DNA of 6,786 nt, from positions 1 through 6,786 of the forward strand of contig CAMFHW010000238.1 in assembly GCA_945952175.1 (NCBI GenBank), read 5' to 3'. The first letter of the stretch is position 1; the number at the start of each line of letters is the position of its first letter. Both the position numbers and the translations under genes were made by a program. Shown piece after piece: positions 6,498 through 6,786 of the stretch. The stretch comes from an uncultured Phenylobacterium sp. (GTDB taxonomy: Bacteria; Pseudomonadota; Alphaproteobacteria; Caulobacterales; Caulobacteraceae). The notes under the pieces are model-generated. The model did no database searches. It saw only the letters and a program-made list of their open reading frames with translations, and was not told the DNA's origin.

Positions 6498-6786
6498 ATG
6501 GCAGGCGGAACGGAGATCGAGGCGGCCCACGCGGCCCGGCGCGCGCCGATCCAACAGCGCAGCCGCGAGCGGCTGGAGAAGATCCTGACCGAGGCGAGCG
6601 AGCTGATCGCGGCGCACAGCGGCGATCAGCTGAAGATGAGCGAGGTGGCCGAGCGGGCCGGAATCTCCATCGGCTCGCTCTATCAGTACTTCCCCGACAA
6701 GGGCGCGATCCTGCGCACCCTGGCCGGGCGCTACAACGCCGAGAGCCGCCGCTGCATCGAGGAACGCCTTTCCGGCGTCACCGACC
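6498..6786 (+). CDS. TetR/AcrR-family transcriptional repressor (partial, C-terminus beyond window)
   Basis: The first 96 residues of a TetR-family regulator; the gene continues past the right edge. A basic N-terminal arm (RRAPIQQRSRERLEKIL, 14-30) leads into helix 1 (TEASELIAAH). The helix-turn-helix MSEVAERAGISIGSLYQYF (47-65) and PDKGAILRTL (66-75) are very typical of the family. The ligand-binding domain is not visible, so the inducer is unknown. ATG 6498 is chosen because the in-frame ATG at 6462 lies inside operator O3 and upstream of the predicted transcription start; no strong Shine-Dalgarno decides between them. It is divergent from the NmrA-like/cytochrome c operon and, with three matching operators between, is probably the repressor of both. 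Confidence 0.9.
   Translation, partial: MAGGTEIEAAHAARRAPIQQRSRERLEKILTEASELIAAHSGDQLKMSEVAERAGISIGSLYQYFPDKGAILRTLAGRYNAESRRCIEERLSGVTD

Overview
The window looks like the chromosome of a high-GC alphaproteobacterium, probably Caulobacterales (Caulobacter/Phenylobacterium-like). This rests on codons that end almost entirely in G/C, tightly overlapping genes, a methionine synthase split into two proteins, and alphaproteobacterial-type protein sequences. The genus is inferred, not proven. All genes but one lie on the minus strand, so the layout below runs from high to low coordinates.

Right end (about 5132-6786): a small regulated redox module. A TetR-family repressor gene (plus strand, cut by the window end) is divergent from an operon of an NmrA-like NAD(P)-binding protein and a periplasmic class I cytochrome c, which overlap by 14 bp. 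The divergent intergenic region holds three copies of one operator, GTGAG-N5-CTCAC. One overlaps the predicted -10 of the operon, one lies just downstream of its predicted transcription start, and one lies at the predicted tetR start. This is the expected design of a repressor controlling itself and its neighbour.

Left and centre (1-5120): a five-gene methyl-cycle operon. In order of transcription: an ArsR-type DNA-binding domain fused to a SAM-dependent methyltransferase; metF (methylenetetrahydrofolate reductase); the N-terminal homocysteine-methyltransferase half of MetH as its own protein; a D-Ala-D-Ala-ligase-like ATP-grasp enzyme; and the pterin/cobalamin half of MetH, cut by the left window edge. 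The first four genes overlap at their stop/start codons (ATGA, ATGA, TGATG), and only 12 nt separate the ligase from the second MetH half. The operon is headed by a perfect 18-bp palindrome with a third half-site, overlapping a TTGACA -35 box. The start codon may be leaderless.

How they work together: MetF makes 5-methyl-THF. The second MetH half moves that methyl group through cobalamin, and the first half delivers it to homocysteine to make methionine, the precursor of SAM. The ArsR-methyltransferase fusion is well placed to sense SAM/SAH and regulate the operon. The ATP-grasp ligase between the two MetH halves has no obvious role in this pathway and is the most unexpected element. No RNA gene, CRISPR array, insertion sequence or integration site was recognised.
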